NCBI GenBank assembly: GCA_027069645.1
Contig: JALXEI010000192.1
Location: forward strand, 1 to 5,058
Length of the DNA: 5,058 bases
Direction: 5' to 3'
Source: Hyphomicrobiales bacterium
GTDB taxonomy: Bacteria > Pseudomonadota > Alphaproteobacteria > Rhizobiales > JAKIUO01
Shown here: piece after piece, positions 1 through 5,058 of the stretch
How positions within the stretch are numbered: position 1 is the stretch's first letter
Layout: every line of letters starts with the position of its first letter
Made by a program: the position numbers and the translations under genes
Notes under the pieces: generated by a model
Databases searched by the model: none
Seen by the model: the letters and a program-made list of their open reading frames with translations, nothing else
Told to the model about the DNA's origin: nothing

Positions 1-176
1 GTATAACACTTGCCATTCTCGCCAAATCCGGTCGGGAGCCAACCTCGATTCTTGATGGTCCGCCCCCTGCGGGACCGGCAACCGGCAGCTCAAAATCCGA
101 TACGCCCAAACTCCCGGCTTCCAGTCTGATCAAGCCTGAAAAACCGGCTGCGCCCGCGGTCCCGGCGTCAAAATAA
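1..176 (+). CDS. secG: SecG C-terminal end (partial, 5' cut by window edge)
   Basis: This is a partial frame whose codons begin at base 3 and which ends in TAA at 174-176, giving 57 visible residues. The start of the fragment (ITLAILAKSGREPTSILDG) resembles the end of the second membrane segment and the following conserved 'SIL' region of alphaproteobacterial SecG. The remaining tail is rich in Pro, Ala, Ser and Lys and is low in complexity, as is usual for SecG from this class. SecG is a small two-helix inner-membrane subunit that associates with SecYE and aids SecA-driven protein export. In many alphaproteobacteria secG lies directly upstream of pyrG, which supports the call. The first membrane helix lies outside the window, so the identification rests on a short diverged tail plus synteny. 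The frame and the stop are directly visible. Confidence 0.75.
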   Translation, partial: ITLAILAKSGREPTSILDGPPPAGPATGSSKSDTPKLPASSLIKPEKPAAPAVPASK

Positions 177-186
177 ATTTCGATCA

Positions 187-194
187 GGGGGGGG
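187..194 (+). repeat. G8 homopolymer run after the secG stop
   Basis: Eight consecutive G bases lie 10 bases after the secG stop codon. The run is noncoding in the reading chosen here, so a length error would not alter a gene. It could be a spot of length variation or of sequencing uncertainty. No regulatory role can be shown. Confidence 0.6.
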
Positions 195-295
195 CTGCCG
201 GTTCATCATGCTTCCTGAAACAGTGGGCTGTAATGCGCCTGGCAGTTTGTTACCGCCGGGGCGTTGTGAGGTGTGTGATGGTGCTTCGTCAACAG

Positions 296-321
296 AAAAA
301 AGCATTTAAACAAAAAAAGCA
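296..321 (+). repeat. Two A-tracts with a 9-bp direct repeat upstream of pyrG
   Basis: The 9-mer AAAAAAGCA occurs at 296-304 and again at 313-321, with a start-to-start distance of 17 bases. The surrounding 26 bases are very A-rich compared with the GC-richer genes on either side. Upstream A-tracts can bend DNA or act as a promoter UP element. No convincing -35/-10 pair could be placed with them, so a promoter role is only an inference. Confidence 0.45.
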
Positions 322-336
322 CTTCGAATCAGTGCT
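318..336 (+). promoter_or_regulatory. Small inverted repeat / hairpin ahead of pyrG
   Basis: AGCACT at 318-323 is perfectly complementary to AGTGCT at 331-336, leaving a 7-base loop. The structure ends 22 bases before the pyrG ATG. It is not followed by a T run, so it does not look like a terminator. It could be an operator half-site pair or a 5'-leader hairpin. A 6-bp stem can arise by chance. Confidence 0.35.
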
Positions 337-358
337 GTTATGTGTATTCTAGAGTCCC

Positions 359-1990
359 ATGGCGCGATATATATTCATAACCGGCGGCGTGGTCTCATCC
401 CTTGGAAAAGGCATCGCTTCTGCGGCTCTTGGAGCCTTGTTGCAGGCGCGTGGCTACAGCGTGCGGCTGCGCAAGCTGGATCCCTATCTCAATGTCGACC
501 CCGGAACCATGAGCCCCTACCAGCATGGCGAGGTGTTTGTCACGGATGACGGGGCCGAGACCGACCTTGACCTTGGCCATTATGAACGCTTTACCGGTGT
601 CTCCGGGCGCCAAAGCGATAATGTGACGTCAGGGCGTATCTATCAGGAAATTCTCGCCAAAGAGCGTCGCGGCGACTATCTCGGGGCCACGGTGCAGGTC
701 ATTCCCCATGTGACCAATGCCATCAAGCAGTTTGCCCTTGCCAATGAGGACAATGATGATTTTGTCCTGTGCGAGATTGGCGGCACGGTGGGCGATATTG
801 AGGCCCTGCCATTCTTTGAAGCCATCAGGCAGATCGGTCAGGAATTGCCGCGCGGTGATGTGATTTATATCCATCTGACGCTCATTCCCTATATTCCAAG
901 TGCTGGCGAACTGAAAACCAAGCCGACCCAGCATTCGGTCAAGGAGTTGCGTTCCATCGGTATCCAGCCGGACATTTTAATGTGCCGCTGTGACCGCGAA
1001 GTGCCCGAAGATGAGAGAAAAAAGATTGCCCTGTTCTGCAATGTGCGTCCGAGTGCCGTCATTCAGGCGCTGGATGTGGACAGCATCTATGATGTGCCCG
1101 ATGCCTATCACAGGGAAGGGCTGGACGACGAAGTTCTGGCTGCTTTCGGTCTTGAGGCCGGAAAAAAGCCGGATCTGGAGGTCTGGCATGGCATTTCCCG
1201 CGCCATCGCCACCCCAGACGGTGAGGTAAACATAGCCATTGTCGGAAAATATACCGGCTTGCCGGACGCCTATAAATCCCTCAATGAAGCCCTTGTACAT
1301 GGCGGTATTGCCAATCGGGTGAAGGTCAACACCAGATGGATTGATGCCAGCGGTCTGGAGAACGAGGACCTCGCGCAGATACTGGGCGAAGCTGATGGTA
1401 TACTGGTGCCCGGCGGTTTTGGCAAGCGCGGCTCGGAGGGCAAGATTTCCGCCGTCGAATTTGCCCGCACCCGCAAAATCCCCTATTTTGGCATATGTCT
1501 GGGTATGCAGATGGCCATTGTCGAGGCGGCGCGACACCTCGCCGGCATCGGGGGGGCCGGTTCCAGCGAGTTTGGCCAGCCGGATGTGCCCATTGTCGGT
1601 CTGATGACCGAGTGGATGAAGGGGGAGGATCTGGAAAAGCGCGAACAGAATAGTGATCTGGGCGGTACAATGCGGCTCGGGGCCTATGAAGCACGCCTGC
1701 AACCCGATTCGCTGATCAGCGCGATCTACGGGGGAAACGAGACTATCAGCGAACGCCACCGCCATCGTTACGAGGTCGATATGAGCTATCGCCAGCAACT
1801 GGAAGAGCATGGATTGATATTTGCCGGAACCTCTCCCGATGGCCTGCTCCCCGAAACCGTGGAGCTTGAGGATCATCCCTGGTTCATTGGCGTGCAATAT
1901 CATCCCGAGTTGAAATCACGCCCCTTTGAGCCGCATCCATTGTTTGCTTCCTTTATCGAGGCGGCGCTCAAACAAAGCAGGCTGGTATAA
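359..1990 (+). CDS. pyrG: CTP synthase (glutamine-hydrolysing)
   Basis: This enzyme converts UTP to CTP using ATP and ammonia released from glutamine, the last step of de novo pyrimidine nucleotide synthesis, in the cytoplasm. It is 543 residues long, against 545 in E. coli. The N-terminal amidoligase domain (about 1-265) begins with the canonical YIFITGGVVSSLGKG, containing the ATP-loop Lys17. It continues with Asp71 in ETDLDLGHYERF and Glu139 in EIGGTVGD, which correspond to the Mg-binding D72 and E140 of E. coli, and with the UTP-site segment KTKPTQHSV (186-194). The C-terminal class I glutamine amidotransferase domain (about 290-543) has the oxyanion segment GGFG (352-355), the nucleophile Cys380 in GICLGMQ, and His515/Glu517 in the HPE motif. 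All catalytic residues are present. The ATG at 359 is chosen because the family motif starts three residues later; only a weak AGAG lies at 351-354. It is probably co-transcribed with the following small gene and kdsA. Confidence 0.98.
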   Translation: MARYIFITGGVVSSLGKGIASAALGALLQARGYSVRLRKLDPYLNVDPGTMSPYQHGEVFVTDDGAETDLDLGHYERFTGVSGRQSDNVTSGRIYQEILAKERRGDYLGATVQVIPHVTNAIKQFALANEDNDDFVLCEIGGTVGDIEALPFFEAIRQIGQELPRGDVIYIHLTLIPYIPSAGELKTKPTQHSVKELRSIGIQPDILMCRCDREVPEDERKKIALFCNVRPSAVIQALDVDSIYDVPDAYHREGLDDEVLAAFGLEAGKKPDLEVWHGISRAIATPDGEVNIAIVGKYTGLPDAYKSLNEALVHGGIANRVKVNTRWIDASGLENEDLAQILGEADGILVPGGFGKRGSEGKISAVEFARTRKIPYFGICLGMQMAIVEAARHLAGIGGAGSSEFGQPDVPIVGLMTEWMKGEDLEKREQNSDLGGTMRLGAYEARLQPDSLISAIYGGNETISERHRHRYEVDMSYRQQLEEHGLIFAGTSPDGLLPETVELEDHPWFIGVQYHPELKSRPFEPHPLFASFIEAALKQSRLV

Positions 1991-1996
1991 CAGGTA

Positions 1997-2422
1997 ATGA
2001 GCAACGGCATCATTTTTATGTTTCTGGGCGCGTTGCTGACGTCTCTGGTTGTTGGCAGAGGGGAAGTGTCTGCCATTTCCTTTTCGGTCGGTCAGCTTGA
2101 TCGGCATTGTCGCTCCTATCTGAAACTGATCAGGCCAGGGCGCAAGGGCCGGCTGACAACAGCGCAGGCCGTTGATATTGTAAAATGCAACAGCTTTATC
2201 GCCGGTTTCCATATGGGCAAAGTCGCTACCAATACGCTGAATGACACATTTGGCCCTTATTGTCTGCCTCACGGGGAGAAAACGACGACCAACTGGCTGA
2301 TCAGAACCTTTGTGCGCTGGGTGGCAAGGCACCCTGCGCAAAAGAACAGGGCCGCGGCTGTCGGCGTCATGCGTGCCTTGCGCGAGGGCTATGCCTGTGA
2401 GGGGCATCACAAGAGAAAATGA
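1997..2422 (+). CDS. Small exported four-cysteine protein, Rap1a/Tai-like
   Basis: A 141-residue protein starts 6 bases after the pyrG stop and in the same frame, so translational coupling is likely. Residues 1-26 look like a Sec signal peptide: a hydrophobic stretch (about 5-20) and a VSA site before ISFS. The n-region has no positive charge, which is a weakness. The mature part holds Cys38, Cys64, Cys89 and Cys134, which could form two disulfides in the periplasm. The pattern C..F..G, then YCLP, then a V/T-rich helix with WVARHPA, then an Ala-rich helix ending in a YAC-type Cys matches what I recall of the Rap1a/Tai family (immunity proteins of type VI amidase effectors and many uncharacterised relatives). 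No effector gene is nearby, and the place between two housekeeping genes suggests a different periplasmic role. The start at 1997 has only a poor AGGT ahead of it; Met8 at 2018 is an alternative but would shorten the signal peptide. That it is a gene is fairly secure; the family is likely and the function unknown. Confidence 0.8.
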   Translation: MSNGIIFMFLGALLTSLVVGRGEVSAISFSVGQLDRHCRSYLKLIRPGRKGRLTTAQAVDIVKCNSFIAGFHMGKVATNTLNDTFGPYCLPHGEKTTTNWLIRTFVRWVARHPAQKNRAAAVGVMRALREGYACEGHHKRK

Positions 2423-2450
2423 ACGACTGAATTTCAAGGATGTATAAAAA

Positions 2451-2458
2451 GGGGAAGG
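2451..2458 (+). promoter_or_regulatory. Ribosome binding site of kdsA
   Basis: A purine run GGGGAAGG ends 3 bases before the ATG at 2462 and supports that start. It is the clearest Shine-Dalgarno-like site in the window, stronger than those of pyrG and the small upstream gene, so kdsA can be translated independently of the genes before it. Confidence 0.6.
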
Positions 2459-2461
2459 TTA

Positions 2462-3301
2462 ATGTCGGAGACGTTAAAGCCTGATAAAGTGGTGAGAGTT
2501 GGCGAAGTCGAGATCTCCAACAGTTCTCCTTTCGCCCTTTTTGCCGGCCCCTGCCAGATGGAGAGCCGGGCGCACGGGCTGGAAATGGCACAGGCACTGA
2601 AGGAAATCAGCGAGCGTCTTGGTATCGGTCTTGTTTTCAAGGCCAGCTTTGACAAGGCCAACCGCACGAGCATCAGCAGTCAGCGCGGTCTCGGGTTCAC
2701 GGAGACACTGCCGATCTTTTCGGAAATTCGCGAGACCTTCGGTCTGCCCGTGGTCACCGATGTCCACGAGCAGGAGCAATGCGCTGCGGCTGCCGAACAT
2801 GTGGATGTGCTGCAAATTCCCGCTTTTTTGTGCCGTCAGACCGATCTGCTGGTGGCGGCGGCCAGAACCGGCGCGGTGATCAAGATCAAGAAGGGGCAGT
2901 TTCTGGCGCCCTGGGACATGCGCAATGTGGTCGGCAAGGTGCTGGCGAGCGGCAACAGTCAGGTGCTGGTAACAGAACGTGGAGCGAGTTTTGGCTATAA
3001 TACGCTGGTCTCCGATATGCGCGCCCTGCCCATACTGGCAAAGACCGGCTGTCCGGTGGTGTTTGACGCGACGCACAGCGTGCAGCAGCCGGGCGGGCAA
3101 GGGGAAACGAGCGGTGGCCAGCGTGAATTCGTGCCGGTCCTCGCGAGGGCGGCACTTGCCGTCGGCGTAGCGGCCCTGTTCATCGAAACGCATCAGGATC
3201 CCGACAACGCCCCGTCCGATGGTCCCAATATGGTTCATTTGTCCGATCTGGAAGGACTTTTGAGGCAATGGCAGAAAATTGATCAGGTCATGAAGTCATA
3301 G
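2462..3301 (+). CDS. kdsA: 3-deoxy-8-phosphooctulonate synthase (Kdo-8-P synthase), metal-dependent class
   Basis: KdsA condenses phosphoenolpyruvate with D-arabinose 5-phosphate to give Kdo-8-phosphate, the committed step to the Kdo sugar of lipopolysaccharide, in the cytoplasm. It is 279 residues long, close to the family size, and a single TIM-barrel domain is expected. The motifs are FAGPCQMES (28-35), KASFDKANRTS (60-70), the DVHE segment, KKGQFLAPWDM, FDATHSVQQPGG and IETHQDPDNAPSDGPN. Cys31, His205, Glu242 and Asp253 show exactly the spacing (174, 37, 11) of the metal ligands Cys11/His185/Glu222/Asp233 of the Aquifex enzyme. The E. coli type has Asn in place of the Cys. This points to the metal-dependent class. 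It lies 39 bases after the small exported-protein gene, with no terminator between, so it is probably in the pyrG operon. In many alphaproteobacteria eno follows kdsA, but here it does not. Confidence 0.97.
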   Translation: MSETLKPDKVVRVGEVEISNSSPFALFAGPCQMESRAHGLEMAQALKEISERLGIGLVFKASFDKANRTSISSQRGLGFTETLPIFSEIRETFGLPVVTDVHEQEQCAAAAEHVDVLQIPAFLCRQTDLLVAAARTGAVIKIKKGQFLAPWDMRNVVGKVLASGNSQVLVTERGASFGYNTLVSDMRALPILAKTGCPVVFDATHSVQQPGGQGETSGGQREFVPVLARAALAVGVAALFIETHQDPDNAPSDGPNMVHLSDLEGLLRQWQKIDQVMKS

Positions 3302-3337
3302 GCAGAACGGCTCCTGCATATGAATTTGTGACCTGAA

Positions 3338-3349
3338 CCGGATATCCGG
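3338..3349. repeat. Perfect 12-bp palindrome downstream of kdsA
   Basis: CCGGATATCCGG is a perfect palindrome 36 bases after the kdsA stop. As RNA it would give only a 4-bp stem with a 4-base loop and it is not directly followed by a T run, so it is a poor terminator. A dyad protein-binding site, or chance, are both possible. Its core GGATATC recurs at 3422, 3555 and 3615. Confidence 0.45.
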
Positions 3350-3378
3350 ACAGACCGTAAAATAGTAAAAAATTTGCA

Positions 3379-3435
3379 ATATCCCCCCAGGTCGTTTTAT
3401 TGTCCCGGGAAACACCAGCGGGGATATCGTTCCCC
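3379..3435 (+). promoter_or_regulatory. Two mutually exclusive hairpins in the leader of the methyltransferase-like gene
   Basis: ATATCCCC at 3379-3386 is perfectly complementary to GGGGATAT at 3420-3427 (8 bp, 33-base loop). The same GGGGA (3420-3424) can instead pair with TCCCC at 3431-3435 (5 bp, 6-base loop). The two pairings share bases and cannot coexist. They end 27 bases before the ATG at 3463, so a leader switch is possible. No T run follows, no leader peptide was found, and no confident promoter was placed upstream. A role is inferred only. Confidence 0.3.
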
Positions 3436-3453
3436 CTGTCGGACATATAGAAT

Positions 3454-3458
3454 GAGGG
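3454..3458 (+). promoter_or_regulatory. Ribosome binding site of the PIMT-like gene
   Basis: GAGGG ends 4 bases before the ATG at 3463. This is acceptable Shine-Dalgarno spacing and supports the chosen start, which also begins the conserved N-terminal region. Confidence 0.5.
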
Positions 3459-3462
3459 CATA

Positions 3463-4140
3463 ATGAGCGAATTTCAGCATCAGCGATTCAATATGGTCGA
3501 CAGCCAGTTGCGGACCAACCAGGTAACAGATCACCGGATACTGCGTGCCATGATGGATATCCCGCGCGAGAACTTCGTTCCCGAAGAGCTGCGGGGGCTG
3601 GCCTATATGGATCAGGATATCCTTGTCGATCGGGACAGGGAAGGGGCCGACAGATACATGATGTCGCCTGTTACAATCGCCAGACTGACACAACTGGCGG
3701 GAATTGACGCGCGCGATATGGTGCTGATAATCGGCTGCACTTCAGGCTATGCAGCCGCCCTGATAGCCCGGCTTGCCGACAGCGTCGTCTGCCTTGAACG
3801 TGATGAACGCATGAGTGAAGCAGCAGCACGCAGACTCGAGGAACTCGGGTGTGACAATGCTGCAACTGTAACGGGTTTATTGGAGGAAGGCTATTCTAAA
3901 GAAGGCCCATATGATGTAATTCTGCTAAATGGCAGTGTGGAAGTGATTCCACAGATATTGTTCGATCAGTTGAAAGATAACGGGCGCCTTGTCGTCGTCC
4001 AGGAAGCTGGAAACGGGGTTGGCAGAGCCCATCTGTATCGAAAAATTGGTGAAGATGTCGGTGAAAATCGTGTTTCATTTGATGCATTCGCCCATCTCCT
4101 GCCCGGGTTTGAACGAAAAAGTTCGTTTACCTTTGCGTAA
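3463..4140 (+). CDS. Protein-L-isoaspartate O-methyltransferase-like protein with altered motifs
   Basis: A 225-residue Rossmann-fold protein of the PCMT family type that often precedes tolC in alphaproteobacteria. Family features are the N-terminal segment RFNMVDSQLRTNQVTD (8-23), IPRENFVPEELRGLAYMD (33-50), the SAM-domain strand and loop VLIIGCTSGYAAA (87-99), the post-beta2 acid Glu112, and the segment YDVILLNGSVEVIPQIL (150-166), then DQLKDNGRLVVV. The ending PGFERKSSFTFA is typical of this subgroup. True PIMTs repair isoaspartyl residues and carry I-S-x-P at the substrate site and V-L-E-I-G-T-G-S-G-Y in motif I. Here the first reads MMSP (66-69), so Ser is replaced by Met, and motif I lacks the acid (Ile89) and its central Gly (Thr93). 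Isoaspartate repair is therefore doubtful; a divergent methyltransferase or a SAM-fold protein without activity is possible. It is separated from kdsA by 161 bases, so it may have its own promoter. Confidence 0.88.
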   Translation: MSEFQHQRFNMVDSQLRTNQVTDHRILRAMMDIPRENFVPEELRGLAYMDQDILVDRDREGADRYMMSPVTIARLTQLAGIDARDMVLIIGCTSGYAAALIARLADSVVCLERDERMSEAAARRLEELGCDNAATVTGLLEEGYSKEGPYDVILLNGSVEVIPQILFDQLKDNGRLVVVQEAGNGVGRAHLYRKIGEDVGENRVSFDAFAHLLPGFERKSSFTFA

Positions 4141-4198
4141 CTGTTATTCCTGTAGTGATCAGTAGTCGGTATTTGTTTTCGGCGTTTGTGGGGCTTGC

Positions 4199-4228
4199 GT
4201 GAGCAGGCTGTCGCAGGGAAGTGCTCGT
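4199..4228 (+). terminator. Weak terminator-like hairpin after the PIMT-like gene
   Basis: GAGCA at 4201-4205 pairs with TGCTC at 4222-4226, with two G-U pairs possible outside it, and an inner CTG/CAG (4208-4210 with 4214-4216) around a TCG loop. Internal bulges make it imperfect. A T-rich but interrupted stretch follows (GTCTGTTTGTGTTG). It may slow or end transcription before tolC, but it is not a textbook terminator. Confidence 0.25.
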
Positions 4229-4291
4229 CTGTTTGTGTTGTCGTGTAATTGTTCTGTTTTTTCAGTAGCGGTTTGATAGGCAATAACAGCA

Positions 4292-4297
4292 GAAGAG
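4292..4297 (+). promoter_or_regulatory. Ribosome binding site deciding the tolC start
   Basis: GAAGAG ends 9 bases before the ATG at 4307. Measured to the in-frame ATG at 4316 the gap would be 18 bases, too long, so the upstream ATG is preferred. Both starts keep the signal peptide. Confidence 0.4.
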
Positions 4298-4306
4298 ACT
4301 GAAAAA

Positions 4307-5058
4307 ATGCAGAAAATGCATGTGGGGAAAAATCTGTGCGGGGCTATATGCTTTTTTCTGATGGCGGGCACAGGGGGTGGCGCAGCCAATGCGGAAACGC
4401 TTGAGGCTGTGCTGGGCAAGACTTATCTGAACAATCCGGAAATCAATGCGGAACGCGCGAAATTGCGTGCGACCGATGAAGAAGATGCAAGAGCCCGGTC
4501 CGGCTATCGACCGCGGATCGATTTCAATGCCGATATTACCAGCCAGCGTATAGATACCGACCCGAATCAGGCCACCGACGGACGGCGCAGAACAGGCGGT
4601 TATACCTTCAGTCTGGTGCAACCTCTTTTTCGGGGATTGAGAACAATCAATTCCATACGTCGCGCCGATGCTGATATCTATGCGGGGCGGGAAGATCTGC
4701 GGGCTGTTGAACAGCGTGTTTTTCTATCGGCTGTAACGGCATATGTTGATGTGATCCGTGACAGGGCCCTGCTGCGACTGCGTCGAAACAATGTCAATGT
4801 CCTTGCCGAACAGCTTCGAGCCACAAGGGATCGTTTTGGCGTTGGTGAAGTTACAAAAACAGACGTTGCGCAGGCTGAAGCCCGCCATAGCGGTGCAATA
4901 TCCGAACTTAACTTTGCGCGCGCCAATCTGAAAACGTCACGGGCTGTTTTTCAGCAGATCATTGGCCATAATCCGAATAGTTTGCGAACCCCAAGGTCGA
5001 TTGTCAAGTTTTTGCCACGCAGTTTGAAGGCCTCTCTCGAAAGGGGCCTCAACGAGCA
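4307..5058 (+). CDS. tolC: TolC-family outer-membrane efflux protein (partial, 3' end beyond window)
   Basis: About 250 residues are visible before the frame runs off the right edge without a stop; TolC-type proteins are usually about 420-500 residues. Residues 1-29 form a signal peptide with Lys near the start, a hydrophobic stretch (about 10-20) and an ANA site before ETLEAVL. No lipobox Cys is present, so it is not of the lipoprotein NodT/OprM type. The mature part starts with the ETLEAVLGKTYLNNPEI helix and runs through GYRPRID. It then has the outer-membrane-strand segment YTFSLVQPLFRGLRTINSIRRA (99-120) and the hallmark FGVGEVTKTDVAQAEAR (177-193) of the periplasmic helical barrel. TolC trimers form the outer-membrane channel of type I secretion systems and RND/ABC/MFS efflux pumps. 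No transporter or adaptor gene lies in the window, so its partner is unknown. The PIMT-like/tolC neighbourhood is common in alphaproteobacteria. Confidence 0.93.
   Translation, partial: MQKMHVGKNLCGAICFFLMAGTGGGAANAETLEAVLGKTYLNNPEINAERAKLRATDEEDARARSGYRPRIDFNADITSQRIDTDPNQATDGRRRTGGYTFSLVQPLFRGLRTINSIRRADADIYAGREDLRAVEQRVFLSAVTAYVDVIRDRALLRLRRNNVNVLAEQLRATRDRFGVGEVTKTDVAQAEARHSGAISELNFARANLKTSRAVFQQIIGHNPNSLRTPRSIVKFLPRSLKASLERGLNE

Noticed and set aside
195..245. CTGCC/GGCAG inverted repeat after secG as a terminator
   Set aside because: The stem is only 5 bp with a loop of about 41 bases and no clean T run.
340..549. 69-codon + strand frame overlapping the pyrG start
   Set aside because: It is out of frame with pyrG, rich in Trp, Arg and Ala, resembles nothing known, and mostly overlaps the conserved pyrG N-terminus.
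977..1903. 308-codon open frame on the - strand inside pyrG
   Set aside because: It lies wholly opposite a clear, complete CTP synthase, has no recognisable domain, and is explained by the codon bias of the + strand gene.
1916..2437. 173-codon - strand frame with a signal-peptide-like N-terminus (MKFSRSFSLVMPLTGIALAQG)
   Set aside because: It overlaps the end of pyrG and the whole small exported-protein gene. The + strand reading has the Rap1a-like cysteine pattern and operon spacing, while this frame has no recognisable family.
2443..2448. TATAAA as a -10 box for kdsA
   Set aside because: No matching -35 box is found at proper distance, and it lies only 13 bases before the start codon; operon transcription from pyrG is simpler.
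2440..2484. 14-codon open frame beginning at the ATG just before kdsA, a possible leader peptide
   Set aside because: It has no spaced ribosome site of its own (AAGG abuts the ATG), overlaps the kdsA start, and has no associated attenuator structure.
2474..3268. 264-codon open frame on the - strand inside kdsA
   Set aside because: It is a full shadow of a well-conserved KdsA; its translation shows no recognisable domain.
3374..3400. TTGCAA ... TTTTAT as a promoter for the PIMT-like gene
   Set aside because: The spacing is only 15 bases and both boxes match weakly, so it was not called.
4249..4277. TTGTTC ... TTTGAT as a promoter for tolC
   Set aside because: Only three and four of six consensus positions match; T-rich sequence gives such hits by chance.

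Overview
The window looks like an ordinary chromosomal segment of an alphaproteobacterium. The support is the gene order secG-pyrG-(small secreted protein)-kdsA, then a PIMT-like methyltransferase next to a TolC-family gene, together with the proline/alanine-rich SecG tail, moderate GC content and Gram-negative envelope genes. I cannot name the genus. All recognised genes are on the + strand.

Layout: (1) 1-176, the C-terminal end of secG, cut by the window edge. (2) 177-358, an intergenic region with a G8 run, two A-tracts and a small hairpin just ahead of pyrG. (3) 359-1990, complete pyrG (CTP synthase). (4) 1997-2422, a small exported four-cysteine protein resembling the Rap1a/Tai family. 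(5) 2462-3301, complete kdsA (Kdo-8-phosphate synthase) carrying the full metal-ligand set of the metal-dependent class. (6) 3302-3462, a leader with a perfect 12-bp palindrome and two mutually exclusive hairpins. (7) 3463-4140, a protein-L-isoaspartate O-methyltransferase-like gene whose SAM-binding and active-site motifs are altered. (8) 4141-4306, an intergenic region with a weak terminator-like hairpin. (9) 4307-5058, the first half of a TolC-family outer-membrane efflux gene, open at the right edge.

How the genes may fit together: pyrG, the small gene and kdsA are tightly spaced (6 and 39 bases) with no terminator-like structure between them, so they are probably one transcript. CTP synthase makes CTP, and KdsA makes the Kdo precursor. 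CTP and Kdo are later joined by KdsB to give CMP-Kdo for lipopolysaccharide. The methyltransferase-like gene and tolC appear to be a second unit, or two separate units. I found no RNA genes, insertion sequences, CRISPR array or phage genes. No strong candidate for a new system is visible. The points most worth a second look are the Rap1a-like protein inside a housekeeping operon and the degenerate PIMT-like protein.
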